A stretch of 64,000 bases of DNA from Mycobacterium sp. IS-3022 (GCF_001500065.1 NZ_LQIN01000045.1:186001-250000); one strand, 5' to 3'. Shown: positions 10,325-19,590, counted from the stretch's first letter. Notes: generated from the letters alone by a model not told the origin. Made by a program: numbers and translations.

Positions 10325-11236
10325 TCAGTGGGCCAGCAGCGCCGCCGCGCCGACGAGGCCCGCTTCACCGCCGAGCTCGGCGGGCACCACCCGCAGCCGG
10401 CGAATGAAATCCAGCCCGGCGTAGGACGTCAACGCCTCACGGACGGGGTCGAACAGCAGCGCCCCTGACTTCGCCACGCCGCCGCCGATGACGACCCGGT
10501 CCAGATCGCACACCGCGCCGACGGACGCGATCATCGCGGCCACGGCGACCGCACCGCGGCGAAACGCCCGCAGCGCGACGGCGTCGCCGGCAATGGCGGC
10601 ATCGGCCAACTCCTTGGCGTCGGCGTGCACGGGCGCATCCCAGCCCTGCTCGCGTGCCCACTGCGCCATCCGCGGCCCGGCGGCGATGGTCTCGACGCAA
10701 CCGTGTCCACCGCAGGTGCACGGCCCGCCGTCCGGATCGACGACGACGTGGCCGACGTGCCCGGCGTTGCCGGTACGGCCGTCGTAGGGTGTGCCGTCGA
10801 GCACCAACCCGCCGCCGACGCCGGTCGACACCACCATGCCGAGCAGGAAATCGGCGCCGCGGCCCGCGCCGCGCCACCGCTCCCCCAGCGCCATGCACAA
10901 CCCGTCGCCGGCCAGTCTCGCCGGGGCGCCGACGGCCCCCGACACCCGCTCGACAATCGGAAAGCGTTGCCACGCGGTGATGTTGATCGGGCTGACGGTG
11001 CCCGTCGCCAGGTCGATCGGTCCGGCCGAGGCGATTCCGGCGCCGCGAACCCGGCCTCCCGCAGTGGCCAGCGCCTCCGTGATCAGCGAATCCACCACTG
11101 TCCAAATCATTTCCGCGTCACCGTCAGGCGTCGGCAATTTTCCTTGATGCACCAGCGTCCCCGCATCGTCGACCAGACCGACCGCGATCTTGGTGCCGCC
11201 GACGTCGATTGCGAGCGTCAGACTGGACTCGGCCAT
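10325..11236 (-). CDS. ROK-family sugar kinase
   Basis: 303-residue cytoplasmic kinase of the ROK (repressor/ORF/kinase) family, probably glucokinase-like. The ATP-binding loop AIDVGGTKIAVGL is at residues 9-21. The ROK zinc motif CTCGGHGCVE and the preceding GHVGHVVVDPDG are present at about residues 155-185. No DNA-binding domain is attached, so this is an enzyme rather than a repressor. Equivalent to Rv0650. Its start overlaps the stop of the FabD2-like gene by one base, in a three-gene operon with the alpha-mannosidase, which suggests phosphorylation of sugar released by that enzyme (inference). Confidence 0.88.
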   Translation of the reverse strand: MAESSLTLAIDVGGTKIAVGLVDDAGTLVHQGKLPTPDGDAEMIWTVVDSLITEALATAGGRVRGAGIASAGPIDLATGTVSPINITAWQRFPIVERVSGAVGAPARLAGDGLCMALGERWRGAGRGADFLLGMVVSTGVGGGLVLDGTPYDGRTGNAGHVGHVVVDPDGGPCTCGGHGCVETIAAGPRMAQWAREQGWDAPVHADAKELADAAIAGDAVALRAFRRGAVAVAAMIASVGAVCDLDRVVIGGGVAKSGALLFDPVREALTSYAGLDFIRRLRVVPAELGGEAGLVGAAALLAH

Positions 11237-11805
11237 CAGTGCCGGTGGGTGTTGTCGGGCTGTCGCGGGTCACCGGGATGCTCGTACCCGGGGGCCAGCT
11301 GCACGACGGCCGCGCATCTGGCGTCCAGCCACAGCCGGAATGCGCGACGGCGGGCGGCGGCACGTAGATGCGCCGCTACCTCTTCGATCCCCCCGAAACG
11401 CAAAGGGTTCCGCGCCTGGTACGACGTGACTTCGTCGTCGGTGACGTCGATCTCGGAGGTCACCTCCGCGAACACCGCGCGAGCCAACGGGTCGGCCAGC
11501 ACCGACGCCGCCACGCTGCCGATCTCCATCCGCACCGTCACGTCGGGCAGCAGTGCGGCTTCGGTGGGTGCCCCGGCCGCGGTCAACCCGCGCGCCTGCG
11601 CCTCGGCCGCCACGACGCGTTCGGCCACCAGGAGCTGCGTCAGCCAACGTCGTAGCTGCCGGCCCTCGCTGGTCCCGGGCCGCGGCAGCGACGACGCGAT
11701 CCGCGACGCTCGCAGCGAAGTCTCGCGTGCGTCGACCTCCTCGACCGACACGGGCGCACCGTGCACCGTCGCTGCGACGCCCGCCCACTCAGTCGCGTTG
11801 CTCAT
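11236..11805 (-). CDS. FabD2-position protein of unknown function
   Basis: 189-residue soluble protein, in the position of M. tuberculosis Rv0649, which is annotated FabD2 (malonyl-CoA:ACP transacylase). I see no GHSxG nucleophile or other transacylase motif, and the protein is much shorter than FabD (about 300 residues). The sequence instead has an Ala-rich helical core (LTQLLVAERVVAAEAQARGL) and a C-terminal VTDDEVTSYQARNPLRF stretch reminiscent of SurA/PpiC-type chaperone N-domains. The start codon overlaps the alpha-mannosidase stop (ATGA) and its own stop overlaps the ROK start, so translation is probably coupled. Confidence 0.7.
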   Translation of the reverse strand: MSNATEWAGVAATVHGAPVSVEEVDARETSLRASRIASSLPRPGTSEGRQLRRWLTQLLVAERVVAAEAQARGLTAAGAPTEAALLPDVTVRMEIGSVAASVLADPLARAVFAEVTSEIDVTDDEVTSYQARNPLRFGGIEEVAAHLRAAARRRAFRLWLDARCAAVVQLAPGYEHPGDPRQPDNTHRH

Positions 11806-14800
11806 CGCACCGTCACCTTCACCGCAGGCGTGTAGACGAGCTGCCCGGCCGCCGCCAGGCGCACCAACGCCCACCATTCGCCGGGCGCTACCCAGTCCGG
11901 AGGTGCGACGTCGAAGCCGATTTCGGCGGTGCCGCGGGCGGACAGCTCGAGGCCGGATGCGGCCGGACCCAGCCATTCCCATGTGCCCCACGGGCTGATC
12001 AGGTGTGCCTCGACGGCGATGTCGGCGTACGCGTCGGTGCCGACGGTGACCACCAGGCGTGCCGATCCGCCGGCGTTGACGTCGACGGGCTCGGGTCCAG
12101 CGACCAGTCGCAGCAGGGTGTCGTCGGGTGGTGCGTCGACCGCGATGACGCACACGTCCTCCACCATCTGACGCCACGCGGGAGGGATCGAGACGTGCGC
12201 GCCCGTCAACGCGAGTTCTGCACGCACGGGGTACAACCCGGGCGACACCTTCTCCGGTGCGGACAGGCTCACGCTGGTGTCCAGATACTCCCCCGGCGGC
12301 AGCATGAACGACAGCACGGCGGGCTCAGCCGTCCAGCCGTCCGGGCACAGCAGGTGCACCCGTCCGTGCAGTACCTCGTCGCTGCAGTCGCTGGCGGCGG
12401 TGAGACGAAGCTGCACCGACCGACCAGACGCGACGACGTGCTGCGGATGCAGGTGCGCGACCGCGGGCAGGCCGCCGAGCGCCGCAGGCCCCCGGTTGTG
12501 CAGCCAATAGCGGGCGTAGAGCGGCTGCGCTTCCTCCGCGTCGGGCGCCAGCACCGCATGATCGGCCTGTAGCACCTGCGGCATGTTGAACCGCGCCAGC
12601 ACGGTGGCGATCTCGAAGCCGTGCAACGACAAACCGTCCGGCGTCACCTCCTGCACTCGGGGCCGCTCGAGGAGATCCACCCGAACCGCTGCGGATACTC
12701 GACGTAGCCCAGAGGTGACCGTGACTTCTGCGGTGGCTCCGGTGGTTTCGACGAGCCGCATCGCGACGCCGTCCGACGGGTGAACCGCCCGGGCGCTACC
12801 GCCGGCCAACGGGTTGCCGGCGGCCTTCAACGCACCGAGGTGCACCGAGCCCGCCGGCTCGATCTCCAACAGCGATCCCGACGACGGCAGCCCACCCGCG
12901 GCACCGGACCTCTCCGTCACCGCGAGAAGTGGATGCGAGTACTCGGCGCTGCGGGCCGGAACGCCCGCTCGCCGCCAGTCGCCGTCACCGGAGATCAATG
13001 CGTATTCGAAAGTGTGTGTCCAGTGCTGCAATTGGAAGTTCGACCCGTCGGGCGCAGTTCGGCGCGGCGGGTCGATCCAGGTGCCCGACGGCCACCCGGT
13101 GCACGACCGCATCAGCGAAAGATGCATCGTCCCATCGGGTTCGACGGCGAATCCCGGCAGTCCGCGATTGAGCACCGCCACCGTCCGGTCCTCGAATGAG
13201 GCCATCCGCGCGGGTGAGTCCTGCTCGACGGCGATCTCCCAGTCGGCCAGGTCCTCGACGACTTCCGTCACTGCGTCGTCCAGTACCGACCCTGCGACGA
13301 TGAGCACCGGCAGCGCCCGCACGTCGCGCAGATCCGCGCCCGGCACCCACACCTCGGCCAGCGGCACGGCCGCCGGCACCCACACCCTGGCGGTGCCGGT
13401 CGCATGCAGTTGCCGTTTCAGCTCCTCGGTGTACGAAGAATCCGCCTCCGCCAGAACCGCTGCGGTGAAGACGTTTTCGTCAGGTCCACCGATCGCGAGC
13501 CGCGTATCGGGGAGGTTCGAGTCGACGGCAAGATCGCCGTAGCGCGGCTTGTCGGCACCGCTGCAGGTCGCCGTGACTCCGGCGCGCGCCAGCGCCACCA
13601 TCAGCGGACGGGCCACCGCGGACGCGGTCTCGGTCGGCGTCACCACCTCGGCAACGGACACCGCGTGACACCCGTCGCCGACGCGCACCCGCACCGTCGA
13701 CGACAGCGCGAACCAGCCATACGCCGGGTTGTCCAGCGTCCACGGATGCGTCGCGGCATCGATCGCCGTTTCCTGTCCACGTTCGTGCAGCAGCCCGAAC
13801 CCTCGCCCGATGACCGCGTCGCCGACCTCGCTGACCGGCAGCGCCCCGGGTACCGGGCACGGCCAGCGCAGCCGCAATAGCCGGTCGGCGCCGGTGAACT
13901 CGTCGATCGTGGTCTGGCAGTCGACGCGCGCGACGCCGCGCCACAGCGTGAGGACCTGTTCGTACCGCAACACCTCACCGATGCGGCCGCGGATCTTCAG
14001 CCGCTCGCCGAGCGGTCCGCGGTAGGCCTGCACGTCGGCCGCCGAGGAGGACGAACACATCACCGGCCCCTTGGGTAGCAGATGCCACGGACCCTCGCCG
14101 GCCTCCGGGTGTGCGGAGTATTCGTCGTAGACCGCCAGCTCGTTTCCGACCTTGCCGTCGGCGAGCAGCGAGCGACCCGAGCCGTCGATCAACCAGTCCA
14201 CCGCTCCGCCACGCGTCGGGTCGACCCGTAGCCGGTAGTGCTCATTGTTTATCTCGTTGCCGCGCAGCCGTTCCCAGTTCGTCGAGGCACCCGAGTCCTC
14301 GAGCCGGTAGGCCTGCCAGCCCAGCGACGGCACGTCGCGGGCCAGCCAGCTGACCGACCGTGCACCGCACTGGGCGGGCACCTCCTCACCGGCACAGTCG
14401 ACCACCCGCACCGGTCCGCTCGCTTCCGGAAGCCGGGCAGTCACCACGTCGGTGCGCTTGTGCGTCAACGTATTCCACACGACGACCGATCCCTCGACCG
14501 CGCCCGACAGCACCGCCAGCGCGTTGTCGCGGGCCGCCGACCCCAACTCCCAGGCATCGCGCCAGCCGGTCAGCAGGTCGAGGTACACCTGGTCCGATTC
14601 CGAACCCGTGATCGCGTCATGATGTGCGCCGTAGGCCAATTGGACCCAGGCCTTGGCCAGCGCCGCCTGCGGGTAGGTCGCACCGCCGAGAAGCCCGGCG
14701 AACACTGCGAACTTCTCCGCGTCGAGCACGGCGTCCTCGGCCGCCCGGTTGGCCTGCTTGGTGTCGATGTAGGAGACGTCTTTGCCGGTGTAGATCGGGT

Positions 14801-15971
14801 TCATGTCACGCGTCTGCGGCGACGGCTCGACACCGCGCTCGGCAAGTTCGTCGCGCACCGCTGCGAAGAACTCCTTGGGCAACGCGCAGACGAAGCGCGG
14901 CCACGTGTATCGCGAGTTCCACGACCGGTGAATCGCGGTGACCCACTTGTTCGGCGGCGTGTAGTCGGTGCCGACGGGCAGGAGCACGTTGCGGGTCAGT
15001 GCCACCTTCTTCAACGAGATGAACAGTTGATAGGTCTCGGCTTCGGCCTGTTCCAGTGTGGGCGCCGAATCCATCCACCAGCCCGCCGAGTAGTGCGCGG
15101 GCATGTAGTGGGTGAGCAGCCCGCGCCCGGACGGGGAGATCCAGTCGAACTCGCTGCTGAACTGCATCCGCTCCGGATCGCCGTCGCCGGCCATCGGGCC
15201 CCACTGGTGATGCGGGCCGCGGGCCCACGAACTCGACGTCAGCCCCGCATCCGCCGCCATTCCGGGGAACTGCGGGTCGTGGCCGAACGCGTCGAGCTGC
15301 CAGGCGGTCGCCGGGTCGGCGCCGAGCACGTCGCGTTGAAACCCGATGCCGTGCACGAAGTTTCGGATCGTCGTTTCGGGGCTGGTGAGGTTGGTGTTCG
15401 GCTCGTTGTACGTGCCGCCCATGATCTCGACGCGGTCGTCGGCGATGAAGCGGCGGAGATCGTCGCGGTCTTCGGGGTGGGTGTCCCAGAACGGCTTGAG
15501 GTAGTCGACTTCGGCCAGCAGGAACTTGTATTCCGGTTCGCGTCGGGCCATTTCGAGGTGAGCGCTGACCAGATCGAACCCGTTGGTCTGCCTGCACCGG
15601 CCCGGCGGGTCCTCGCTCCACGCCGTGGTGTAGGCCGCCTGCGTGTTCCACCACACCGGGTCGTAGTGGAAGTGGCTGATCATGTACATGGTCCAGCCGG
15701 GTTCGGCGACGGTGAAGACGAACGGCGTGATGCCCTCACTGGTGACCACGCGGGCCTGGCGCTGCTCGCCGACGACCGCGTTGGTCACCGCGACCGGCAC
15801 CTCCACGCTGGCGTCCCCCGCGTCCGCCCTCGCGTGACCCGTCACGCCGTCACCGTCGACGCGCACCTCGCCCGCGCCGCCGGTGTAGCCGACCCGCACG
15901 ATCTGCTGCGGCGCATCGGCGGGCCCGACGAACAAGTCCGTCGACTCCGCCGAAATGACCCGCACACTCAA
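11802..15971 (-). CDS. alpha-mannosidase, glycoside hydrolase family 38
   Basis: 1389-residue GH38 enzyme that hydrolyses alpha-mannosides with retention of configuration. The zinc site motif HFHYDPVWW lies near residue 100, and the nucleophile Asp227 is in WQLDAFGHDPQFPG. The C-terminal half (residues about 700-1389) is a series of beta-rich domains typical of the family, longer than in the M. tuberculosis homologue Rv0648 as I remember it. No signal peptide is visible, so it is probably cytoplasmic and may trim lipoglycan or polymannose breakdown products. First gene of an operon with the FabD2-like gene and the ROK kinase. Confidence 0.92.
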   Translation of the reverse strand: MSVRVISAESTDLFVGPADAPQQIVRVGYTGGAGEVRVDGDGVTGHARADAGDASVEVPVAVTNAVVGEQRQARVVTSEGITPFVFTVAEPGWTMYMISHFHYDPVWWNTQAAYTTAWSEDPPGRCRQTNGFDLVSAHLEMARREPEYKFLLAEVDYLKPFWDTHPEDRDDLRRFIADDRVEIMGGTYNEPNTNLTSPETTIRNFVHGIGFQRDVLGADPATAWQLDAFGHDPQFPGMAADAGLTSSSWARGPHHQWGPMAGDGDPERMQFSSEFDWISPSGRGLLTHYMPAHYSAGWWMDSAPTLEQAEAETYQLFISLKKVALTRNVLLPVGTDYTPPNKWVTAIHRSWNSRYTWPRFVCALPKEFFAAVRDELAERGVEPSPQTRDMNPIYTGKDVSYIDTKQANRAAEDAVLDAEKFAVFAGLLGGATYPQAALAKAWVQLAYGAHHDAITGSESDQVYLDLLTGWRDAWELGSAARDNALAVLSGAVEGSVVVWNTLTHKRTDVVTARLPEASGPVRVVDCAGEEVPAQCGARSVSWLARDVPSLGWQAYRLEDSGASTNWERLRGNEINNEHYRLRVDPTRGGAVDWLIDGSGRSLLADGKVGNELAVYDEYSAHPEAGEGPWHLLPKGPVMCSSSSAADVQAYRGPLGERLKIRGRIGEVLRYEQVLTLWRGVARVDCQTTIDEFTGADRLLRLRWPCPVPGALPVSEVGDAVIGRGFGLLHERGQETAIDAATHPWTLDNPAYGWFALSSTVRVRVGDGCHAVSVAEVVTPTETASAVARPLMVALARAGVTATCSGADKPRYGDLAVDSNLPDTRLAIGGPDENVFTAAVLAEADSSYTEELKRQLHATGTARVWVPAAVPLAEVWVPGADLRDVRALPVLIVAGSVLDDAVTEVVEDLADWEIAVEQDSPARMASFEDRTVAVLNRGLPGFAVEPDGTMHLSLMRSCTGWPSGTWIDPPRRTAPDGSNFQLQHWTHTFEYALISGDGDWRRAGVPARSAEYSHPLLAVTERSGAAGGLPSSGSLLEIEPAGSVHLGALKAAGNPLAGGSARAVHPSDGVAMRLVETTGATAEVTVTSGLRRVSAAVRVDLLERPRVQEVTPDGLSLHGFEIATVLARFNMPQVLQADHAVLAPDAEEAQPLYARYWLHNRGPAALGGLPAVAHLHPQHVVASGRSVQLRLTAASDCSDEVLHGRVHLLCPDGWTAEPAVLSFMLPPGEYLDTSVSLSAPEKVSPGLYPVRAELALTGAHVSIPPAWRQMVEDVCVIAVDAPPDDTLLRLVAGPEPVDVNAGGSARLVVTVGTDAYADIAVEAHLISPWGTWEWLGPAASGLELSARGTAEIGFDVAPPDWVAPGEWWALVRLAAAGQLVYTPAVKVTVR

Positions 15972-16072
15972 ACCCTACGGCGTGTGAGGTCGCGGTGATC
16001 GAGACTGCGGGCAGATCGCGAAAACACGTGTGCGCGCGATCTCTGTGCAGTTTCGGTGGACGGTCGGCACCA

Positions 16073-16846
16073 TCAGGCCCGGGAGAGGTCGACCACCAGA
16101 GCGCGGTGATCCGAGATCGTCAACGACGGCGCGCAGCACCGCTCCACCCGCAACCCGGGATCGTCGGTGACGATGTGGTCGAGCTGACGGTCGGGGTCGT
16201 GGGCGGGAAACGTGAGGGCCGTGGCCAGCGGCCGCAGCCGGGCCCACCGCCTGACGGTGGGCGGCGCCATGTTCAGATCGCCCATCAACACCCGCGGCGA
16301 CGGGAAGCCACGCATATCGCGCAGCAGCCGCCACAACTGCACCCGGTTCCAGCGCGGGACAAACGACAGATGCGTATTGGCAACGGTCAGCGGTCCGAGC
16401 GGGGTGTTGAGCTGCCCCACCATCGCCGCGCGCGGCTCCTCGTTGACGATCTGCACCCGATTGGGACCGGGCAGGTACATCGGAAACGGCACGGGAATCC
16501 GCGGCAGCCGCAACACCTGCCACGACTCCGCCGGAAACCGTGACAGCAGCGCGATCCCATAGGCCGCGGTGCCGGGTTGCTCGTCACCGGTCGCGGCCAT
16601 CCAGGTGGCCCCCGGCGTCCCGGAGATCGCCGCGACGAACCGGTGGCTCACCGCGCCCATCGCTTCGGCGGCGACCGCGGTGAGATCGGCCATGCCCGAA
16701 CGTGGCTGATCCACGTCGACTTCCTGCAGCGCCAGGATGTCGGCGTCGAGTTCCCGAACGGATTCCACCAGCCGGTCCCGGTGAACTACGCCGTCATGCA
16801 CGCTGCGCCCGTGCAAGATGTTGAAGGTGGCCAGACGCATCCGCAT
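16073..16846 (-). CDS. endonuclease/exonuclease/phosphatase-family hydrolase
   Basis: 257-residue metal-dependent phosphoesterase of the EEP (DNase I-like) fold. Visible active-site elements are Asn9 in TFNILHGR, Glu42 in LQEVD, the His of NTHLSF, GDLN and the final SDHRALVVD (Asp246, His247). The family includes nucleases, inositol-phosphate phosphatases and sphingomyelinases, so the substrate cannot be named. No signal peptide or membrane segment. About 100 bases separate it from the alpha-mannosidase start; both read leftwards. Divergent from the nucleotidyltransferase gene. Confidence 0.85.
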   Translation of the reverse strand: MRMRLATFNILHGRSVHDGVVHRDRLVESVRELDADILALQEVDVDQPRSGMADLTAVAAEAMGAVSHRFVAAISGTPGATWMAATGDEQPGTAAYGIALLSRFPAESWQVLRLPRIPVPFPMYLPGPNRVQIVNEEPRAAMVGQLNTPLGPLTVANTHLSFVPRWNRVQLWRLLRDMRGFPSPRVLMGDLNMAPPTVRRWARLRPLATALTFPAHDPDRQLDHIVTDDPGLRVERCCAPSLTISDHRALVVDLSRA

Positions 16847-16900
16847 GGGTACTAGCTACCCACAATGGCCGCTAGGCGATCAGTCGGCCCCAGGAGAGTA

Positions 16901-17452
16901 GTGCCCCAGAGAAACGATGATCTGCGCGACGCGCTCAAACGCGCGGCGTCGGCGCTGCGTGCCCAGGGCCCGGATTTCGCCCTGGCCGGCAGTTACGCGC
17001 TGTGGGTGTTCGGCGGCCCCGAACCCGTGCACGACGTGGATTTCGTGGTCGCGGAGCCCGACACGGAGAAGGCGGCGGCGACGCTGGAGGAGGCCGGTTT
17101 CCGGATCGAACGCACACCGGAGGACTGGTTGTTCAAGGCATGCGTCGGGCAGGACTTCGTCATCGACGTGCTGCACCGGCTCAACGGCGTGCCCGTCGAG
17201 AAGGAGAGCATCGTGGCGGCCGAGGAGCACGACGTGCTCGCGATCCGGATGCGCGTCCTGGCGCCCACCGAGGTGATGCGAGAGAAGTTGAACTCGCTCA
17301 ACGAACACCATTGCGACTTCGCCGCGTTGCTGCCCGCCGTGCGAGCGGTGCGCGAACAGCTGGATTGGGAGCAGATCCGCGCCGACACCGCCGACAACCC
17401 GTTCGCCGCGGCGTTTCTCATGCTGGCCGACCGGCTGGAACTCACGTCCTGA
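16901..17452 (+). CDS. nucleotidyltransferase-fold protein
   Basis: 183-residue protein with the minimal nucleotidyltransferase signature: FALAGSYALWVFGGPE, then HDVDFVV with the two metal-binding Asp residues, and a third acidic position in DFVIDVL. This places it with AbiEii/MNT-like or Rv-type orphan nucleotidyltransferases. The start is taken as GTG 16901 because AGGAG sits 5 bases upstream; an ATG at 16865 would add 12 residues rich in Arg. No cognate partner gene of a toxin-antitoxin pair is adjacent. The 3' end overlaps that of the convergent WYL regulator by 11 bases. Function unknown. Confidence 0.75.
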   Translation: MPQRNDDLRDALKRAASALRAQGPDFALAGSYALWVFGGPEPVHDVDFVVAEPDTEKAAATLEEAGFRIERTPEDWLFKACVGQDFVIDVLHRLNGVPVEKESIVAAEEHDVLAIRMRVLAPTEVMREKLNSLNEHHCDFAALLPAVRAVREQLDWEQIRADTADNPFAAAFLMLADRLELTS

Positions 17453-18398
17453 GGCTGCGCTGCAACCGCTCGGACACGGCCCGGACCGCGCCCACCACCT
17501 CCGGCGGCTCCAGCACCTCGAAGTCGCACCCGACCGTCGCGAAGTACAACACCATGCGCTCGGGGTCGTCGGCGCCCGCGGTGACGATGCACGCGTCCGG
17601 ACCGTCGGCCTCGACCGTCGCGGAGGCCGCCGAGAAATGCTGCGCCAGAATGCGTTCCGGCGCATGAAAGCGCACACGGGCGACGTACCGGTACGGCGAG
17701 CTGCTGATTGAGCGCCGCACATAGGTCGCGGCGTCGGGCGCCTCGCGCGGCGTGAACGTGCTGCCCTGCGCCCGCACGTCGGCCATCCGGTCCAGCCGCA
17801 GGCTGCGCCAGTCCTGCTTGTCGCGGTCGTAGGTCAGCAGATACCAGCGCCGTCCGGTGGTGACCAGTTGGTAGGGCTCGAGCCGCCGCTGGGTGGCGTT
17901 TCCGCGGATGTCGACGTAACCCGCCCGGACGTGCTCGCGGTCGCGGCAGGCCCGGGCCAGCGTCATCAACACGTCGGGTTCGACCGGCGCGTCCGAGGTA
18001 GGCGACGTCAGCGTGACGGTCGAATCGTGCACCGCCGCCACCTGCGAGCGCAGTCGCGCCGGCATCACCTGGTCGAGCTTGCTCAGCGCCCGCAGCGCGG
18101 ACTCGCCGACACCGGCGACCGTCCCGCCCGCGGCCAGCCGCAGGCATACGGCCACCGCGACCGCCTCGTCGGGGTCGAGCAGCAGCGGCGGCAGTGCCGC
18201 GCCGGCGCCGAGCTGGTATCCGCCGCCGTGGCCCTTGCTGGCGTGCACGGGATAACCGAGGTCGCGCAGGCGTTCCACGTCGCGGCGCACGCTGCGGGTG
18301 GTCACCCCGAGCCGCTCCGCGAGGTCTTCACCGGTCCACACGCGGCGGGACTGCAGCAGGCCGAGCAACTGCAGCACCCTGCTCGTCGTTTCCGCCAC
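17442..18398 (-). CDS. WYL-domain transcriptional regulator
   Basis: 318-residue regulator. Residues about 5-60 form a DeoR/HTH_11 winged helix (LAERLGVTTRSVRRDVERLR), followed by the central YafY-type region and a WYL domain (RRLEPYQLVTTGRRWYLLTYD at about residues 170-192), which binds a ligand or nucleic acid in other family members. Reads away from the DinB pair; an inverted repeat between them (18418-18440) is a likely operator. PafB/C-like regulators of this class respond to DNA damage, but single WYL regulators next to DinB or glyoxalase-type genes are common and mostly uncharacterised. Confidence 0.88.
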   Translation of the reverse strand: MAETTSRVLQLLGLLQSRRVWTGEDLAERLGVTTRSVRRDVERLRDLGYPVHASKGHGGGYQLGAGAALPPLLLDPDEAVAVAVCLRLAAGGTVAGVGESALRALSKLDQVMPARLRSQVAAVHDSTVTLTSPTSDAPVEPDVLMTLARACRDREHVRAGYVDIRGNATQRRLEPYQLVTTGRRWYLLTYDRDKQDWRSLRLDRMADVRAQGSTFTPREAPDAATYVRRSISSSPYRYVARVRFHAPERILAQHFSAASATVEADGPDACIVTAGADDPERMVLYFATVGCDFEVLEPPEVVGAVRAVSERLQRSLRT

Positions 18399-18417
18399 GC
18401 GTCAATCCTGTCGCAGT

Positions 18418-18440
18418 TATAGGACTGAAACCGTCCTATA
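18418..18440. promoter_or_regulatory. inverted repeat, probable WYL-regulator operator
   Basis: TATAGGAC and GTCCTATA are perfect 8-bp arms separated by 7 bases, placed between the WYL regulator start (18398) and the DinB gene start (18460). The right arm could double as a -10 region (TATATT). Operator role is inferred from position and symmetry. Confidence 0.65.
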
Positions 18441-18459
18441 TTCCTGTCAGAGTAGTCGT

Positions 18460-18987
18460 ATGACGACGACAGACCAGCTTGCGGAGCAGTTGGACTTCCA
18501 CTGGACGCAGTTCCTGCGACCGCGCTTCGATGGGCTCACCGACGACGAGTACTTCTGGCAGCCGGTCCCCGACTGCTGGACCGTGCACCCGGACGGGTCG
18601 ATCGACTTCAGCTATCCCGAGCCGGAGCCGGCACCGTTCACGACGATCGCCTGGCGGCTCGCGCACGTCATCGTCGGCGTGCTGGCGATGCGCAACCACA
18701 GCCACTTCGGCGCGCCACCGGCCGACTACCAGACGTGGTCGTACGCTACTGACGCCGCGACCGCGCTCAGCCAACTCGACGAGCAGTACGGCACCTGGAT
18801 CGACGGCGTCCGCGCGTTGACCGACGACGACCTGAACCGGCCGTGCGGCCCTGCCGAAGGCCCGTACGCCGACTATCCGTTCATCGCGCTGGTGCTGCAC
18901 ATCAACCGCGAGGTGATTCACCATGGCGCCGAAATAGCCTGCATCCGAGACCTTTACGCCCACACCCCCGATGAGAAGAGGAATTAG
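18460..18987 (+). CDS. DinB-family protein (first of pair)
   Basis: 175-residue member of the DinB/YfiT four-helix-bundle superfamily, which includes mycothiol- and bacillithiol-dependent metal enzymes. The start MTTTDQLAEQLDFHWTQFL begins the first helix; possible metal ligands are His in WRLAHVIVG (about residue 69) and the HINREVIHHGAE motif near residue 150, giving the usual three-His arrangement. Start at ATG 18460, consistent with the divergent promoter. The next gene starts two bases after its stop codon. Substrate unknown; thiol transfer or detoxification is the family expectation. Confidence 0.8.
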   Translation: MTTTDQLAEQLDFHWTQFLRPRFDGLTDDEYFWQPVPDCWTVHPDGSIDFSYPEPEPAPFTTIAWRLAHVIVGVLAMRNHSHFGAPPADYQTWSYATDAATALSQLDEQYGTWIDGVRALTDDDLNRPCGPAEGPYADYPFIALVLHINREVIHHGAEIACIRDLYAHTPDEKRN

Positions 18988-18989
18988 CC

Positions 18990-19580
18990 ATGCCCGGAAT
19001 GCCGCCTCCAGCCGCCGACGAACGCCAGAGTCTGTTGGAATTCCTTGCGTTTCAGCAGAACGCGTTCTTCGCGGTGGCGTACGGGTTGACCGACGAACAG
19101 GCGCGGTCCACGCCGTCGGTCAGCGCGCTGTCGGTCGGCGGGCTGGTCAAACATGCCGCCGGCGTGCAGGCCGGTTGGGTGCAGCGGGCGGCCTGCGCGC
19201 CCGCCTTTCCCCCGAGAGACGACCGCCCGATGGAGGAGCTCATCGCCGAGTACGGCGACCAGTACGTGATGCGCGAGGACGAGACACTCGACGGACTACT
19301 CGACGCGCTCAAGCGGCAGAACGCCGAGACGCTTCGAGTCCTGGGCGAATGCGACCTCGACACACCGGTTCCCGTGCCGCACGATGTGCCGTGGTTCCCG
19401 CAGGACATCGATCACTGGAACGTGCGCTGGGTGATTCTGCACCTCATCGAGGAGCTGAGCCGCCACGCCGGTCATGCCGACATCATCCGCGAATCCATCG
19501 ACCGCGCAACGATGTACGAGCTGATGGCCGCCAACGAGGAATGGCCGGAGACCGACTGGATCAAGCGCTGGCGGCCCTGA
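18990..19580 (+). CDS. DinB-family (DUF664) protein (second of pair)
   Basis: 196-residue DinB-like protein. Putative metal-binding His residues occur in GGLVKHAAGVQ (about residue 54) and in WVILHLIEELSRHAGHADII near residues 150-162, which is the DUF664 pattern. It begins two bases after the stop codon of the preceding DinB gene, so the two are an operon and could act as a related pair or heteromer. Followed by a hairpin repeat before the convergent TetR gene. The reaction is unknown; related proteins use mycothiol. Confidence 0.82.
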   Translation: MPGMPPPAADERQSLLEFLAFQQNAFFAVAYGLTDEQARSTPSVSALSVGGLVKHAAGVQAGWVQRAACAPAFPPRDDRPMEELIAEYGDQYVMREDETLDGLLDALKRQNAETLRVLGECDLDTPVPVPHDVPWFPQDIDHWNVRWVILHLIEELSRHAGHADIIRESIDRATMYELMAANEEWPETDWIKRWRP

Positions 19581-19590
19581 GTCCCCCATC

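Noticed and set aside
14238..15998. 586-residue open frame on the plus strand
   Set aside because: Antisense to the GH38 alpha-mannosidase, whose active-site motifs are unmistakable; no domain in the shadow frame.
16901..17452. Toxin-antitoxin (AbiE/MNT-HEPN) system around the nucleotidyltransferase
   Set aside because: No cognate antitoxin or HEPN partner is adjacent; the flanking genes are an EEP phosphatase and a WYL regulator.
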